64,000 nucleotides of DNA from Streptomyces sp. NBC_00285 (GCF_036174265.1 NZ_CP108055.1:2046001-2110000); one strand, 5' to 3'. Counted from the first letter of the stretch, positions 32,776 to 42,606 are shown. Translations and numbers: made by a program. The notes: generated by a model not told the origin, from the letters alone.

Positions 32776-34137
32776 TCAGGACCGCTTGCGACCGAGGTGC
32801 TTGCGGGTCCACTCCACCGCGTCCGCGTACCGGGCCTCGGTCCCGTGCCGGGTGGGTGTGTAGTACTCCCGGTCCTTGAGCTCCTCCGGGGCGTACTGCT
32901 GGGCGGCGATCCCTTCGGGCAGGTCGTGCGGGTACACGTACCCCTGCGCGTGCCCGAGCTTGGCCGCGCCCTTGTAGTGCCCGTCCCGCAGGTGCATCGG
33001 CACGGGTCCCGCGTGGCCCTTGCGTACGTCCTCCATGGCGGCGCCGATCGCGGTGGTCGCGGCGTTGGACTTCGGGGCCAGGGCCAGGGCGATGGTCGCG
33101 TGGCTCAACGTCAGGGCGGCCTCGGGGAAGCCGATCATGGCGACGGCCTGGGCGGCGGCGACGGCTATGGGAAGGGCGCCCGGGTCGGCGAGGCCGATGT
33201 CCTCGCTGGCGGAGATCATCAGGCGGCGGGCGATGAAGCGGGGGTCCTCGCCGGCGTCGATCATGCGGGCCAGGTAGTGGAGCGCCGCGTCGACGTCCGA
33301 GCCCCTGATGGACTTGATGAGGGCGCTGGCCACGTCGTAGTGCTGGTCACCGTCCCGGTCGTAGGCCACGGCCGCCCGGTCGACCGTCTCCTCCAGTGTG
33401 GTGAGGGAGATCTCCGGCTCGCCCTTGTCGAGCGCGGCGCCCGCGGCGGCCTCCAGCGCGGTCAGGGCGCGGCGGGCGTCGCCGCCGGCGATCCGCAGGA
33501 GGTGGTTCTCGGCGTCCTCGGGGAGGGTGACGGTGCTCTTCAGGCCGCGCTCGTCGCTCACGGCCCGCTTGACGAGCGCTCGGAGGTCGTCGTCGGTGAG
33601 GGGTTCGAGGGTCAGCAGGAGGGACCGGGACAGCAGCGGGGAGATCACCGAGAAGTACGGGTTCTCGGTGGTCGCCGCGATCAGGGTCACCCAGCGGTTC
33701 TCGACCGCGGGGAGCAGGGAGTCCTGCTGGGCCTTGCTGAAGCGGTGGATCTCGTCGAGGAAGAGGACGGTCTCCTTGCCGAAGCCTCCGATGGCGCGGC
33801 GGGCGCCGTCGATGACCGCGCGGACCTCCTTGACCCCGGCGGTGATCGCGGAGAGCTCCACGAAACGCTTGTTGGTCGCCTTCGACACGACGTACGCCAG
33901 TGTCGTCTTGCCGGTGCCCGGGGGTCCCCAGAGGATCACTGAGGAAGGTCCGGCGGGGCCGCCGCTGCCCTCACCGACCAGCCGGCGCAGTGGCGAACCC
34001 GCCTTGAGCAGGTGCTGCTGGCCCACCACCTCGTCGAGGGTGCGCGGGCGCATCCGGACCGCCAGGGGGCTGCCTGCCGGGTCCTTCTCCTGGCGCTCTT
34101 CCGCCGCGGCGGTGAACAGATCGGGCTCCACGTCCAA
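32776..34137 (-). CDS. rarA: Replication-associated recombination protein A (RarA/MgsA)
   Basis: An AAA+ ATPase of the clamp-loader clade that acts at stalled replication forks. Walker A is [20 protein letters not shown] near residue 66, preceded by [20 protein letters not shown]. The Walker B region is [20 protein letters not shown]. The C-terminal tetramerisation part contains [20 protein letters not shown] and [20 protein letters not shown]. The 453 residues match the family. It lies 35 bases downstream of the VKOR-like gene. Confidence 0.95.
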   Translation of the reverse strand: MDVEPDLFTAAAEERQEKDPAGSPLAVRMRPRTLDEVVGQQHLLKAGSPLRRLVGEGSGGPAGPSSVILWGPPGTGKTTLAYVVSKATNKRFVELSAITAGVKEVRAVIDGARRAIGGFGKETVLFLDEIHRFSKAQQDSLLPAVENRWVTLIAATTENPYFSVISPLLSRSLLLTLEPLTDDDLRALVKRAVSDERGLKSTVTLPEDAENHLLRIAGGDARRALTALEAAAGAALDKGEPEISLTTLEETVDRAAVAYDRDGDQHYDVASALIKSIRGSDVDAALHYLARMIDAGEDPRFIARRLMISASEDIGLADPGALPIAVAAAQAVAMIGFPEAALTLSHATIALALAPKSNAATTAIGAAMEDVRKGHAGPVPMHLRDGHYKGAAKLGHAQGYVYPHDLPEGIAAQQYAPEELKDREYYTPTRHGTEARYADAVEWTRKHLGRKRS

Positions 34138-34172
34138 AACCCTATGTCACGCCACTGACAACGTCCGAAGGC

Positions 34173-34835
34173 TCAGGCCCAGAGGCTGGAGCCCCAGCGG
34201 GTCAGGATCATCATCGCGATGATGCCGCAGTGCGTGACCGGCAGGACCCAGGTGAACTCCGCGAGGAAGCGCTTGAGCCAGCCCGGGGACGGCAGGAAGT
34301 CGTTGCGCACGTTGAACGAGGTGACGTACCAGAACATGGTGATCGTGGCGACCCAGGCCAGCGAGCACCACAGGCACAGCGCGTTGATCCGGTACAGGGA
34401 CTGGAACTGGAGCCAGGTCACGAACAGCACGCCGAAGAGCGTGCCGAAGTTGAAGGTGAGCCAGTACCAGCCCGGGAAGCGGGCGCGAGTGAGCAGGCTC
34501 ACACCGACGCAGATCACGATGCCGTAGCAGACGAGGCCGAGCATCGGATTGGGGAACCCGAAGGCGGCGGCCTGCTTGCTCTCCATGACGCTGCCGCAGG
34601 AGACGATCGGGTTGAGGGAGCAGCTCGGGGTGAACGTCTTGCCGCTCACCTTGCCCTCGAGGATCTTGAACTTGTCGATCGTGATGACCCACGCGGCGAG
34701 CAGTCCGGCCGCGCCGGTGATCACCAGCATCAGGGCGAAGGCACGGCTGCCGCCCTCCGTCCGGGGCGCCCTGTCGGCGTCCGCCGACGCGCGATCGGGC
34801 TCCGTGGAGACGTCTTTCACTGTGGTCTTGCTCAT
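34173..34835 (-). CDS. Vitamin K epoxide reductase (VKOR)-like membrane protein
   Basis: VKOR homologues replace DsbB in many actinobacteria: they pass electrons from extracytoplasmic disulfide-forming proteins to quinone. The 220 residues give five probable membrane segments, for example AFALMLVITGAAGLLAAWVI and NPMLGLVCYGIVICVGVSLL. The loop cysteines are in TPSCSLNPIVSCGSVMESKQ and the quinone-site CxxC in INALCLWCSLAWVATI. The ATG at 34835 gives a hydrophilic 30-residue leader. No DsbA-like partner is next to it. It is divergent from the ABC transporter operon. Confidence 0.9.
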   Translation of the reverse strand: MSKTTVKDVSTEPDRASADADRAPRTEGGSRAFALMLVITGAAGLLAAWVITIDKFKILEGKVSGKTFTPSCSLNPIVSCGSVMESKQAAAFGFPNPMLGLVCYGIVICVGVSLLTRARFPGWYWLTFNFGTLFGVLFVTWLQFQSLYRINALCLWCSLAWVATITMFWYVTSFNVRNDFLPSPGWLKRFLAEFTWVLPVTHCGIIAMMILTRWGSSLWA

Positions 34836-34904
34836 CACGCCGATCCGTCTGCTTGAGAGTTGGACCTTCTTCGGGCAGGGGCCATTGTGCCGTACACAGA
34901 GGCT

Positions 34905-34924
34905 TGTCCACCGTTCGGTGGACA
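34905..34924 (+). promoter_or_regulatory. Palindromic candidate operator of the ABC-two-component operon
   Basis: TGTCCACC (34905-34912) and GGTGGACA (34917-34924) form a perfect 8-bp inverted repeat with a GTTC spacer, 57 bases upstream of the transporter start and in the divergent gap with the VKOR-like gene. It is a good size for a NarL-type dimer such as the response regulator encoded at 37882. Confidence 0.5.
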
Positions 34925-34980
34925 TAAGGAAGTACGCACGGTCGTCCCTGAGCGTTCGGTTCCGGCCGACCCTCGCAGAC

Positions 34981-35847
34981 ATGACAACACACGCGAACGA
35001 ACTCGCTGTGGACGTTCGGGGGCTGCGCAAGCAGTACGGCGAAGTGACCGCGGTCGACGGAATCGACCTCGGTATCCGCACGGGCGAGGTGTTCGGCCTG
35101 CTGGGACCCAATGGCGCGGGCAAGAGCACCACGGTGGAGATCCTCCAGGGCAACCGCGACCGGGACGCGGGGGAGGTCTCGGTCCTCGGCTCGGACCCGG
35201 CGCACGGCACACGCGCGTGGCGCTCACGTGTCGGAATCGTCTGGCAGGACGAATCGGCGCCCGCGGAGTTGACGGTCGGCGAGACCGTCCGGCATTTCGC
35301 CCGCTACTACCCGAGGCCGCGGGACCCGGAGGAGGTCATCGGTCTGGTGGGTCTGGAGGCCAAGGCGGGCAGCCGGATCAAGGCGCTCTCGGGCGGCCAG
35401 CGGCGGCGCCTGGACGTGGCACTCGGTGTGATCGGCGACCCCGACCTGCTGCTCCTGGACGAGCCGACGACCGGCTTCGACCCGGCGGCCCGGCGCCAGT
35501 TCTGGGACCTGATCCGCAAACTGTCCGACGAGGGCACCACCATCCTGCTCACCACGCACTACCTGGAGGAGGCCGAGGCGCTCGCCGACCGGCTGGCCGT
35601 GATCTCCCGTGGCAGGGTCGTCGCCGAGGACGAACCGGCCCGGCTGCGGGAGCGCTACGGCACCGGCACCACCGTCGAGTGGACCGACCCTGACGGCACC
35701 CCGCGCGCGGAGCACACCGACACCCCGACCAGGACGGTCGCCGAGCTGATGCGCCGCTTCGACGGCGAGATCCCGGGGCTCCAGGTGAGCCGCCCCACGC
35801 TGGAGGACGTCTACCTCCGGCTGACCGGACAGGAGGACGCGCGATGA
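34981..35847 (+). CDS. ABC transporter ATP-binding protein (DrrA-like)
   Basis: A 288-residue nucleotide-binding subunit of an exporter. Walker A is LLGPNGAGKSTTVEILQG near residue 41, the signature LSGGQRRRLDVALGVI, Walker B LLLLDEPTTGFDPAARRQFW and the switch His in ILLTTHYLEEAEAL. The C-terminal 60 residues are the extension common in drug and antibiotic efflux ATPases. The ATG at 34981 is preferred to in-frame starts far upstream because it gives the standard N-terminus. The permease overlaps it by four bases. The substrate is not known; linked two-component genes suggest a stress-induced exporter. Confidence 0.95.
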   Translation: MTTHANELAVDVRGLRKQYGEVTAVDGIDLGIRTGEVFGLLGPNGAGKSTTVEILQGNRDRDAGEVSVLGSDPAHGTRAWRSRVGIVWQDESAPAELTVGETVRHFARYYPRPRDPEEVIGLVGLEAKAGSRIKALSGGQRRRLDVALGVIGDPDLLLLDEPTTGFDPAARRQFWDLIRKLSDEGTTILLTTHYLEEAEALADRLAVISRGRVVAEDEPARLRERYGTGTTVEWTDPDGTPRAEHTDTPTRTVAELMRRFDGEIPGLQVSRPTLEDVYLRLTGQEDAR

Positions 35848-36689
35848 CCACGACCGCCGTACGGTCCAGGACCGATGCCCGCGCGTTGCGGCTGCCCGGC
35901 ACCTGGGGGCTCGGCCTTCGGCGGGGCACCCTGGAGATCAAGCAGTTCTTCCGCCAGCGCGACCAGATGGTGTTCACCTTCGCCTTCCCGGTGGTCTTCC
36001 TGTTCCTGTTCGCGTCGATCTTCAGCGACGACGTGAAAGGGGCGGGCATCAGCGTCCAGCAGCTCTACGTCCCGGCGATGATGGCCGCCGGCATCATGTC
36101 GACGAGCTTTCAGTCGCTCGGCATCTCGATCACCATCGAGCGGGACGAGAAGGTGCTGCGCCGGCTGCGGGGCACGCCGATGCCCCCGACGGCGTACTTC
36201 CTCGGCAAGGTCTGGCTGGTTCTGGTCACCGGTCTCATGGAGACGGCGATCCTGCTGCTCGTCGGCGTGGCGTTCTACGACATCGATCTGCCCTCGGACG
36301 CCGGGAAATGGTTCGCGTTCGCCTGGATCTTCGTGCTCGGGCTGACGGCGTGCGCACTGCTCGGCATCGCGATCAGTTCGGTGCCCAAGTCCGCAAAGAG
36401 CGCAAGTTCCGTGGTCGTCCTGCCTTTCCTCGTCCTCCAGTTCATCTCCGGGGTGTACATCTCGATCGAGACGATTCCCGACTGGATGCTGAACATCGGC
36501 GCGTGGTTCCCGCTGAAGTGGATGTGCCAGGGGCTGCGCGGGGTGTTCCTGCCGGACTCGGCACAGGTCCTGGAGCAGGCCGGCGACTGGGAGTTCGGGC
36601 GCATCGCCCTGGTGCTGGGGGCGTGGTGCGTCGGAGGATTGCTGCTGTGCCTGCTGACCTTCCGGTGGAAGAACCGGCGCGACGGATGA
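35844..36689 (+). CDS. ABC-2 type transporter permease
   Basis: A 281-residue integral membrane partner of the preceding ATPase, with six probable membrane segments such as MVFTFAFPVVFLFLFASIF and GLMETAILLLVGVAFYD. The C-terminal region contains the ABC-2 motif area (SSVVVLPFLVLQFISGVYIS followed by NIGAWFPLKWMCQGLRGVF). The ATG overlaps the ATPase stop and the stop overlaps the kinase start, so all four operon genes are coupled. Confidence 0.93.
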   Translation: MTTTAVRSRTDARALRLPGTWGLGLRRGTLEIKQFFRQRDQMVFTFAFPVVFLFLFASIFSDDVKGAGISVQQLYVPAMMAAGIMSTSFQSLGISITIERDEKVLRRLRGTPMPPTAYFLGKVWLVLVTGLMETAILLLVGVAFYDIDLPSDAGKWFAFAWIFVLGLTACALLGIAISSVPKSAKSASSVVVLPFLVLQFISGVYISIETIPDWMLNIGAWFPLKWMCQGLRGVFLPDSAQVLEQAGDWEFGRIALVLGAWCVGGLLLCLLTFRWKNRRDG

Positions 36690-37885
36690 ACGACCGGACG
36701 GGAGCGGACAGCGCCTACAGCTGGGACCGCTCCTTCCGGTTGTGGGACACCTACTTCGCCCTCATCTGGCTGGCCACCCTGGCGTTCGTGCTCGGCACGG
36801 GACACCCGGGGTGGCCCGTCCGCGTCACTGCGGCGGCACTGCTGGTGCCGTTGATCCCGCTGTTCGTGTGGACGGGCCGCCCGTTGCTGAAGGGCGACCC
36901 GCCGCCCGAGCGTCAGGCCCTCGGCTACCTCGTCGCGATGACCGCCCTGTTCCTGTCGTCGGCGATCCTGGTGGGCGAGACACGGCTGATGACCTTCGCG
37001 CTCGTCCCCCAGTGCTTCATGACGCTGCGGATGCGGTGGGCGATCACCATGGTGGCCCTGATCAACCTGGCGCCGGTGGTGGGCTGGTCGCTGCTGTGGT
37101 GGCCGAGCGACCAGGACGTCTTCTCCAACGGCCTGTTCGCCCTGGTCACCCTCATCTTCTCGGTGGCCGTGGGCAGTTGGGTGATCCGCATCATCGAGCA
37201 GAGCCAGGAACGCGCGGCGTTGATCGCGGAGCTCGACGTGAGCCGGCACCAGGTCTCCCGGCTGTCGGCGGCGCACGGGGCGCTGGCCGAACGCGAGCGC
37301 ATGGCCCGGGAGATCCACGACACCCTCGCGCAGGGCTTCACCAGCCTGTTGATGCTGGTCCAGGCCGTCGAGGCCGAGCTCGACCACGACCTCCCGCAGG
37401 CCCGCCGCCATCTGACCCTGATGGACGAGACGGCCCGGCTGAACCTCGCCGAGGCGCGGGCCTTGGTAGCCGACGGCACCCCAGCCGACCTGGACGGCGC
37501 GACGCTGCCGGACGCCCTGTTCCGGCTGGCGGCCCGGCACTCGGCGAGGCTCGACGTGACCGGCCCGGCCCGGCCGCTGCCCGCAGGGCCCGAGGTGGTC
37601 GCCCTGCGCTCCTGCCAGGAGGCGCTCACGAACTGCCGTAAGCACGCGGGGAGTCCGGTGGCGGTCGCCATCGGCCTCGACTACACCGACGACGTCCTCA
37701 CCCTGTCCGTACGGGACGACGGCCACGGCTTCGACCCGGGGGCCGCCCACGACGGCTACGGCCTGGCAGGGCTCCGTGCCCGCGCCACCGAGGTCGGCGG
37801 GACGGTCCGGGTGCGCAGCACACCTGGCGGCGGCACCACGGTCACCGTCGAACTGCCCGTACCTCCCCCGAGGAGCTGTTCATGA
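36686..37885 (+). CDS. Membrane sensor histidine kinase (HisKA_3 family)
   Basis: A 399-residue kinase. Residues 25-170 form five or six membrane helices with almost no extracellular loop, the layout of intramembrane-sensing kinases that watch the membrane or a linked transporter. The phospho-acceptor is His211 in MAREIHDTLAQGFTSLLMLV. The HATPase domain has the N-box LRSCQEALTNCRKHAG and the G-boxes VRDDGHGFDPGAA and GYGLAGLRARATEVGG. It overlaps the permease by four bases and the regulator by four. Confidence 0.93.
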   Translation: MNDRTGADSAYSWDRSFRLWDTYFALIWLATLAFVLGTGHPGWPVRVTAAALLVPLIPLFVWTGRPLLKGDPPPERQALGYLVAMTALFLSSAILVGETRLMTFALVPQCFMTLRMRWAITMVALINLAPVVGWSLLWWPSDQDVFSNGLFALVTLIFSVAVGSWVIRIIEQSQERAALIAELDVSRHQVSRLSAAHGALAERERMAREIHDTLAQGFTSLLMLVQAVEAELDHDLPQARRHLTLMDETARLNLAEARALVADGTPADLDGATLPDALFRLAARHSARLDVTGPARPLPAGPEVVALRSCQEALTNCRKHAGSPVAVAIGLDYTDDVLTLSVRDDGHGFDPGAAHDGYGLAGLRARATEVGGTVRVRSTPGGGTTVTVELPVPPPRSCS

Positions 37886-38508
37886 TCCGGATCATCCTGG
37901 CCGACGACCACCCCGTCGTACGGGAGGGCCTGCGGGCGATGCTGACCGCGGAACCGGACCTGGAGGTGATCGCCGACGCGTCCAGCGGGCCGCAGGCGGA
38001 GGCACTGGCGGCGGCGCTCCGGCCCGACATCGTGCTGATGGACCTGCGGATGCCGGGTGGCTCGGGCGTCGAGTCGATCGTACGGATGACCGAGGCGGGG
38101 CTGCCCTGCCGGGTGATCGTCCTGACCACGTACGAGACGGACCGGGACATCCTGCGGGCCGTGGAGGCGGGGGCGGCGGGCTACCTGCTGAAGGACCTGC
38201 CCCGGGGCGAACTCGCGGAGTCCGTACGGGCCGCCGCGCGCGGCGAGACGGTACTGGCGCCGACGGTCGCCGCCCGTCTGGTCGACCAGCTGCGCACCCG
38301 GCCGGAACGCCCGAGGCTCTCGGAACGCGAGACGGCGGTCCTGCGGCTGGTGGCGGAGGGCTGTACGAACGCGGAGATCGGCCGGCAGCTCTACATCGGC
38401 GAGTCGACGGTGAAGACCCATCTCCTGCGGGCCTTCGCAAAGTTGGGCGTCGCCGACCGGACGGCCGCGGTGACGAGTGCGATGCGCCACGGCCTCCTCG
38501 ACCAGTGA
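37882..38508 (+). CDS. NarL/LuxR-family response regulator
   Basis: A 208-residue regulator. The receiver domain has the acidic pocket LADDHPVVREGLRAML and the phosphorylated Asp54 in DIVLMDLRMPGGSGVE, with the conserved Lys in AAGYLLKDLPRGEL. The C-terminal LuxR helix-turn-helix is LSERETAVLRLVAEGCTNAE followed by IGRQLYIGESTVKTHLLRAF. It is the last gene of the ABC-kinase operon and probably controls it through the palindrome at 34905. The convergent TPR gene ends seven bases away. Confidence 0.94.
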   Translation: MIRIILADDHPVVREGLRAMLTAEPDLEVIADASSGPQAEALAAALRPDIVLMDLRMPGGSGVESIVRMTEAGLPCRVIVLTTYETDRDILRAVEAGAAGYLLKDLPRGELAESVRAAARGETVLAPTVAARLVDQLRTRPERPRLSERETAVLRLVAEGCTNAEIGRQLYIGESTVKTHLLRAFAKLGVADRTAAVTSAMRHGLLDQ

Positions 38509-38515
38509 GGCCCCG

Positions 38516-39388
38516 TCAGGCGCCGTCGATCCGGTCGAGCAGGTCCCGGGCCTCGACTGTGCGGTAGTGCTCCGGGCCGAGGGTGGCCACGCAGGCGTCA
38601 TGGGCGATCGCGGCATGGGAGTGGGCCTCGGTTCCACGGCCCAGCCCCAGGAGGGCCCTGGCCATGGCGAGTTCGAGGGCGCCGGTCTCCGGGCGACGCT
38701 GTTCCTCGGGCAGGCGCCGGCTCAGCTCGTCGGCGCTCTCCGCCTCGGCGAGCGCTTCCTTGTGACGGGCCTGGCCGTTGAGGCTGCGTGCCAGGCCCAG
38801 CCGCAGGGCCAGGGTGACCCGGTCCGCGCTGTGATGGGTGGCGAGAGCCTCACGGGCCAGCCGCTCGGCCTCCGGGTATCGGCCCTGCGCGTTGACGGCG
38901 TAGATCTGTCCGTTGCGAGCGGCCGCCGTCAGGTGTGCCCCCTCCGGCCCTGCGACCCGAGCCGCGACCCGGGCGACGGCCGCGCACTCCGTCTCGCACT
39001 CGGCGTGTCTGGCGAGCGCGATCAGGGTCTGGGCACGGTTCGAGCGCAGCACCAGGGTCCGCGAGTGTTCGGCGCCGAACTTCCTGCCGAACACCGGCAG
39101 CAGCGCGTCGTATTCGGCGAGGGCCTCGGCATGCCGGCCCTGGGCGCCCGCCGACGTCGCGGCGAAGGCCAGTGCCAGGACTCCGTCCGGGAGGCCCGTG
39201 CCGAGGCTCGCGGCCACGGCACGGGCCTCGGCCTCCGCCTCCTTGTAACGCCCGTCCCGGAACAGGGCCATGGCAGGGACCAGGGGATTACCCGGCGTCT
39301 GCACGTCGCCGTCTCGGCCTCGCGACCGGAAGAGTCTCATCCGCGGAGCATAGGAACGCGGTGCACGCTCGTTCGAAAACATCGCCAA
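38516..39388 (-). CDS. Tetratricopeptide-repeat protein
   Basis: A 290-residue, all-helical, Ala-rich protein with repeated TPR-like helical hairpins, for example ALFRDGRYKEAEAEARAVAA, AGAQGRHAEALAEYDALLPV and LGLARSLNGQARHKEALAEA. No catalytic or DNA-binding domain is visible. The start is uncertain: TTG 39388 and ATG 39382 have GAGG upstream, whereas ATG 39340 gives an N-terminus of MRLFRSRGRDG without a ribosome-binding site. It is convergent with the response regulator and upstream of nothing obvious. Likely a scaffold; function unknown. Confidence 0.75.
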   Translation of the reverse strand: MAMFSNERAPRSYAPRMRLFRSRGRDGDVQTPGNPLVPAMALFRDGRYKEAEAEARAVAASLGTGLPDGVLALAFAATSAGAQGRHAEALAEYDALLPVFGRKFGAEHSRTLVLRSNRAQTLIALARHAECETECAAVARVAARVAGPEGAHLTAAARNGQIYAVNAQGRYPEAERLAREALATHHSADRVTLALRLGLARSLNGQARHKEALAEAESADELSRRLPEEQRRPETGALELAMARALLGLGRGTEAHSHAAIAHDACVATLGPEHYRTVEARDLLDRIDGA

Positions 39389-39486
39389 GCGTTTACCTCA
39401 GTGCCCCGACTCCTTTGCCCCTGGCGCGAGTTGGCCGGGAAAAGGGCACCTGCCAGTGAGTGCCGACGCCCCTCCCCGCCGTCCCG

Positions 39487-40749
39487 CTAACCGAGCCTCG
39501 ACTCCAGTTCCGCCACGATCTCGTTGACCCCGATCGCGGACTGGTCGCCGGACTGCATGTCCTTCAGCTGTACGACGCCCTCGGCGAGGTCGCGTTCACC
39601 GGCGACGATCGTGTAGCGGGCGCCGCTGCGGTTGGCGTTCTTCATGGCGCCCTTCAGGCCCTTGGCACCGTAGGAGAAGTCGGTCGCGATGCCGAGCTTG
39701 CGCAGTTCGGTGACCTTGGCGAAGAGGATCCGGCGGGCCTCCTCCCCCAGCGGGACCGCGAACACGCTGGTCGTGGAGGGGAGTTCGAGCTCGACGCCCT
39801 CCGCCTCCAGGGCGAGGACCGTACGGTCGACGCCGAGCGCCCAGCCGACGGACGGGAGCGCGGGACCGCCGATCATCTCCGACAGACCGTCGTAGCGGCC
39901 GCCGCCGCCCACCGCGGACTGGGAGCCCAGCCCGTCGTGGACGAACTCGAAGGTCGTCCGGGTGTAGTAGTCGAGGCCGCGCACCAGCTTCGGGTCGTCC
40001 TCGAAGGCCACACCCGCCGCGGTGATCAGCTCACGGACCTCCTCGTGGTACGCCTTGCAGGCGTCGCAGAGGTAGTCGCGCAACAGGGGTGCGTCCGCGA
40101 GCTGCTTCTGGACGTCCGGGCGCTTGTCGTCGAGAACGCGCAGGGGGTTGATGTCCGCGCGACGCAGGGTCTCCTCGTCGAGGTCGAGACCCCGCAGGAA
40201 GGTCTGCAGCGCCTCCCGGTACACCGGGCGGCACTCCTTGTCGCCCAGGCTGTTCAGCAGGATCCGGAAGTTCCTCAGGCCCAGCGAGCGGTACGCCTGG
40301 TCGGCCAGGATGATCAACTCGGCGTCGAGCGCCGGGTCCTCCGCGCCGATCGCCTCGGCGCCGACCTGGGAGAAGTGCCTGTAACGGCCCTTCTGAGGGC
40401 GCTCGTAGCGGTAGTACGAGCCGGAGTACCAGAGCTTGACCGGCAGGTTGCCGAGCTTGTGGAGGTTGGCCTCCAGCGCCGCGCGCAGCACGGACGCCGT
40501 GCCCTCGGGGCGCAGGGCGAGCCTGGTGCCGCCCTTGGTCTCGAAGGCGTACATCTCCTTGGTGACGATGTCGGTGGACTCACCGACACCGCGCGCGAAC
40601 AGTTCGACGTTCTCGAAGCCGGGGGTCTCGATGTAGCCGTAGCCGGAGGTGCGCAGCGGTGCGGCGATCGCGTCGCGGACGGCCAGGAACCTGGCGCTGT
40701 CCGGCGGGATCAGGTCGTACGTGCCCTTGGGGGCCTGAAAGGTGCTCAC
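39487..40749 (-). CDS. hisS: Histidyl-tRNA synthetase
   Basis: HisRS charges tRNA-His. The class II motifs are present: motif 1 region with [20 protein letters not shown] and [20 protein letters not shown]; motif 2 [20 protein letters not shown]; the histidine A sites in [16 protein letters not shown] and [15 protein letters not shown]. The C-terminal anticodon-binding domain ends the 420 residues. It lies 12 bases downstream of the metallo-hydrolase gene, as in other streptomycetes. Confidence 0.97.
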   Translation of the reverse strand: MSTFQAPKGTYDLIPPDSARFLAVRDAIAAPLRTSGYGYIETPGFENVELFARGVGESTDIVTKEMYAFETKGGTRLALRPEGTASVLRAALEANLHKLGNLPVKLWYSGSYYRYERPQKGRYRHFSQVGAEAIGAEDPALDAELIILADQAYRSLGLRNFRILLNSLGDKECRPVYREALQTFLRGLDLDEETLRRADINPLRVLDDKRPDVQKQLADAPLLRDYLCDACKAYHEEVRELITAAGVAFEDDPKLVRGLDYYTRTTFEFVHDGLGSQSAVGGGGRYDGLSEMIGGPALPSVGWALGVDRTVLALEAEGVELELPSTTSVFAVPLGEEARRILFAKVTELRKLGIATDFSYGAKGLKGAMKNANRSGARYTIVAGERDLAEGVVQLKDMQSGDQSAIGVNEIVAELESRLG

Positions 40750-40761
40750 GGAAGTCTCTCG

Positions 40762-41469
40762 TCACATTCCTCGTCGGGGAGCCTCGAAGGCTCCCTGGCC
40801 CGCGGCCACGTCCCGCAGGTACGGGTTGGTGGCGCGCTCCTGGCCGATGGTCGTCTGGGGGCCGTGGCCGGACAGCACCACGGTCGAGTCGTCGAGCGGC
40901 AGGCACACGCGGGCCAGCGAGTCGAGCATCTCGGCCATGTCACCGCCGGGCAGGTCGGTGCGTCCGATGGAGCCGGCGAAGAGCAGATCCCCGGAGAAGA
41001 ACACCGACGGGATGTCGGCCGTCTCCGGCATCCGGAACGCCACCGACCCCTTGGTATGGCCCGGCGCGTGCGCGACGGACAGCTCCAGACCCGCGAGCTC
41101 CAGCTTCGCGCCGTCGGTCAGCTCCTTGACGTCGTCCGGCTCTCCCACGGTGATCTCGCCCATGAGCGGCATCCCGATGGAACGCCCGAGGCCCATCGAG
41201 GGGTCCTTCATCATGTAGCGGTCCTCGGGGTGGATCCACGCCGGCACTCCGTGTGCGCCGCACACGGGGACGACCGACGCCACGTGGTCGATGTGGCCGT
41301 GGGTGAGAACGACGGCGACGGGCTTGAGCCGATGCTTCTTCAGCGCCTCTTCGACTCCCTCGGCGGCCTGGTGGCCCGGGTCGATGATCACGCACTCCTC
41401 ACCGGCGGCGGGGGCGACGAGATAACAGTTCGTCCCCCAGGCCCCGGCGGGGAACCCCGCAATGAGCAC
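40762..41469 (-). CDS. Metallo-beta-lactamase-fold hydrolase (glyoxalase II-like)
   Basis: A 235-residue cytosolic metallo-hydrolase. The metal motif HxHxDH is in VVLTHGHIDHVASVVPVCGA, the second His in SVAHAPGHTKGSVAFR, the bridging Asp in FFSGDLLFAGSIGRTDLPGG, and the last His in VVLSGHGPQTTIGQER. It most resembles glyoxalase II-type thioesterases; in mycothiol-containing actinobacteria the glutathione substrate would be absent, so the natural substrate is open. The GTG at 41469 with GAGGAC upstream is preferred over a frame beginning at 41580. It leads hisS. Confidence 0.9.
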   Translation of the reverse strand: MLIAGFPAGAWGTNCYLVAPAAGEECVIIDPGHQAAEGVEEALKKHRLKPVAVVLTHGHIDHVASVVPVCGAHGVPAWIHPEDRYMMKDPSMGLGRSIGMPLMGEITVGEPDDVKELTDGAKLELAGLELSVAHAPGHTKGSVAFRMPETADIPSVFFSGDLLFAGSIGRTDLPGGDMAEMLDSLARVCLPLDDSTVVLSGHGPQTTIGQERATNPYLRDVAAGQGAFEAPRRGM

Positions 41470-41649
41470 GATCGTCCTCGTTTTGTGTCGGTACGGGCGG
41501 TCTTCCGGGCGGTTGCCCCAGTGGTCAGAGCCTACCGGCGCTGCCGATTCCTCAGCGAACCCATATACGGTACGGGGCACACGCAGGCGGTCGTCTCATA
41601 GGACGCATGCGTACCGGTCGGCGGACGAGACGCATGAGGAGAGAAGCCC

Positions 41650-42471
41650 GTGGTCACCCAGGAACAGCGGAAGCGGCAGCTCGCGCGGGAGAAGTTTCTG
41701 CGACAGCAGCAGCGGCGCACGGCCTCGCGTCGCAAGGCCCGTGTGCGCAACTCTGTGATCGCGTCGGTGCTCGGCGTGATCCTGGTGGGCAGCCTGGCGC
41801 TTTACACGACCGGCGTCCTCAAGGACGACGACAAGAAGGCCAGCGCGAGCGCACAGACCAGCCCGAGCGCGGCGCCGACCACCAAGGCGCCGGACCCGTG
41901 CGAGAAGGCCGCCGCCGGCAAGGTCAAGACGGCGACCTGGAAGAAGGAGCCGGAGATGTCCATCGACAAGTCGGCGAAGTACACCCTGGGCCTCGCGACG
42001 ACCTGCGGTGAGATCGACATCGCACTGAAGGCGTCGGCGGCCCCGCACACCGTGAACTCGTTCGACTTCCTCGCGGGCAAGGGCTATTTCGACCACACCA
42101 AGTGCCACCGGCTCACCACCAACGGCATCTACGTCCTGCAGTGCGGCGACCCCACGGGCTCCGGCAGCGGCGGACCGGGCTACACCATCCCGGACGAGAA
42201 CCTGAAGGACAAGAGCCTCAAGTCCAACGTCTATCCGGCGGGCACCGTCGCGATGGCGAACACCGGGCAGGCGCACACCGGCGGCAGCCAGTTCTTCCTC
42301 GTCTACCAGGACAGCCAGTTGCCGCCCAGCTACACGCCGTTCGGCACCATCTCGGCATCCGGTATGAAGGTGTTGAAGAAGATCGCCGCTGCTGGTGAGA
42401 GCACCGGCGCGGGCGACGGCGCACCGAACGCGACCGTCGTGATCAACAAGGCGACCGTCACCAAATCCTGA
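41650..42471 (+). CDS. Membrane-anchored cyclophilin-type peptidyl-prolyl isomerase
   Basis: A 273-residue protein that assists folding outside the membrane. A basic N-terminus (QRKRQLAREKFLRQQQRRTA) is followed by one membrane segment (SVIASVLGVILVGSLALYTT) and a Ser, Ala and Thr-rich linker. The cyclophilin domain has TVNSFDFLAGKGYFDHTKCH and AMANTGQAHTGGSQFFLVYQ, with PFGTISASGMKVLKKIAAAG near the end. The Arg and Phe active residues of classical cyclophilins are partly replaced (FDHTKCHRLTTNG), so isomerase activity may be low. GTG start with GGAGAG upstream. Confidence 0.9.
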   Translation: MVTQEQRKRQLAREKFLRQQQRRTASRRKARVRNSVIASVLGVILVGSLALYTTGVLKDDDKKASASAQTSPSAAPTTKAPDPCEKAAAGKVKTATWKKEPEMSIDKSAKYTLGLATTCGEIDIALKASAAPHTVNSFDFLAGKGYFDHTKCHRLTTNGIYVLQCGDPTGSGSGGPGYTIPDENLKDKSLKSNVYPAGTVAMANTGQAHTGGSQFFLVYQDSQLPPSYTPFGTISASGMKVLKKIAAAGESTGAGDGAPNATVVINKATVTKS

Positions 42472-42606
42472 CCGCCAGCTGCGAAATTTCGGTCGCGCGG
42501 GATGCGGACAGGCAACCCGCCGGTCGCCTATGTTGGCCGTGACGAAACTGTGGACGATGCCCGGGGGCGCTGAAGCCTTCCGCAGGCATCATGTGGAGGA
42601 GGCGCT

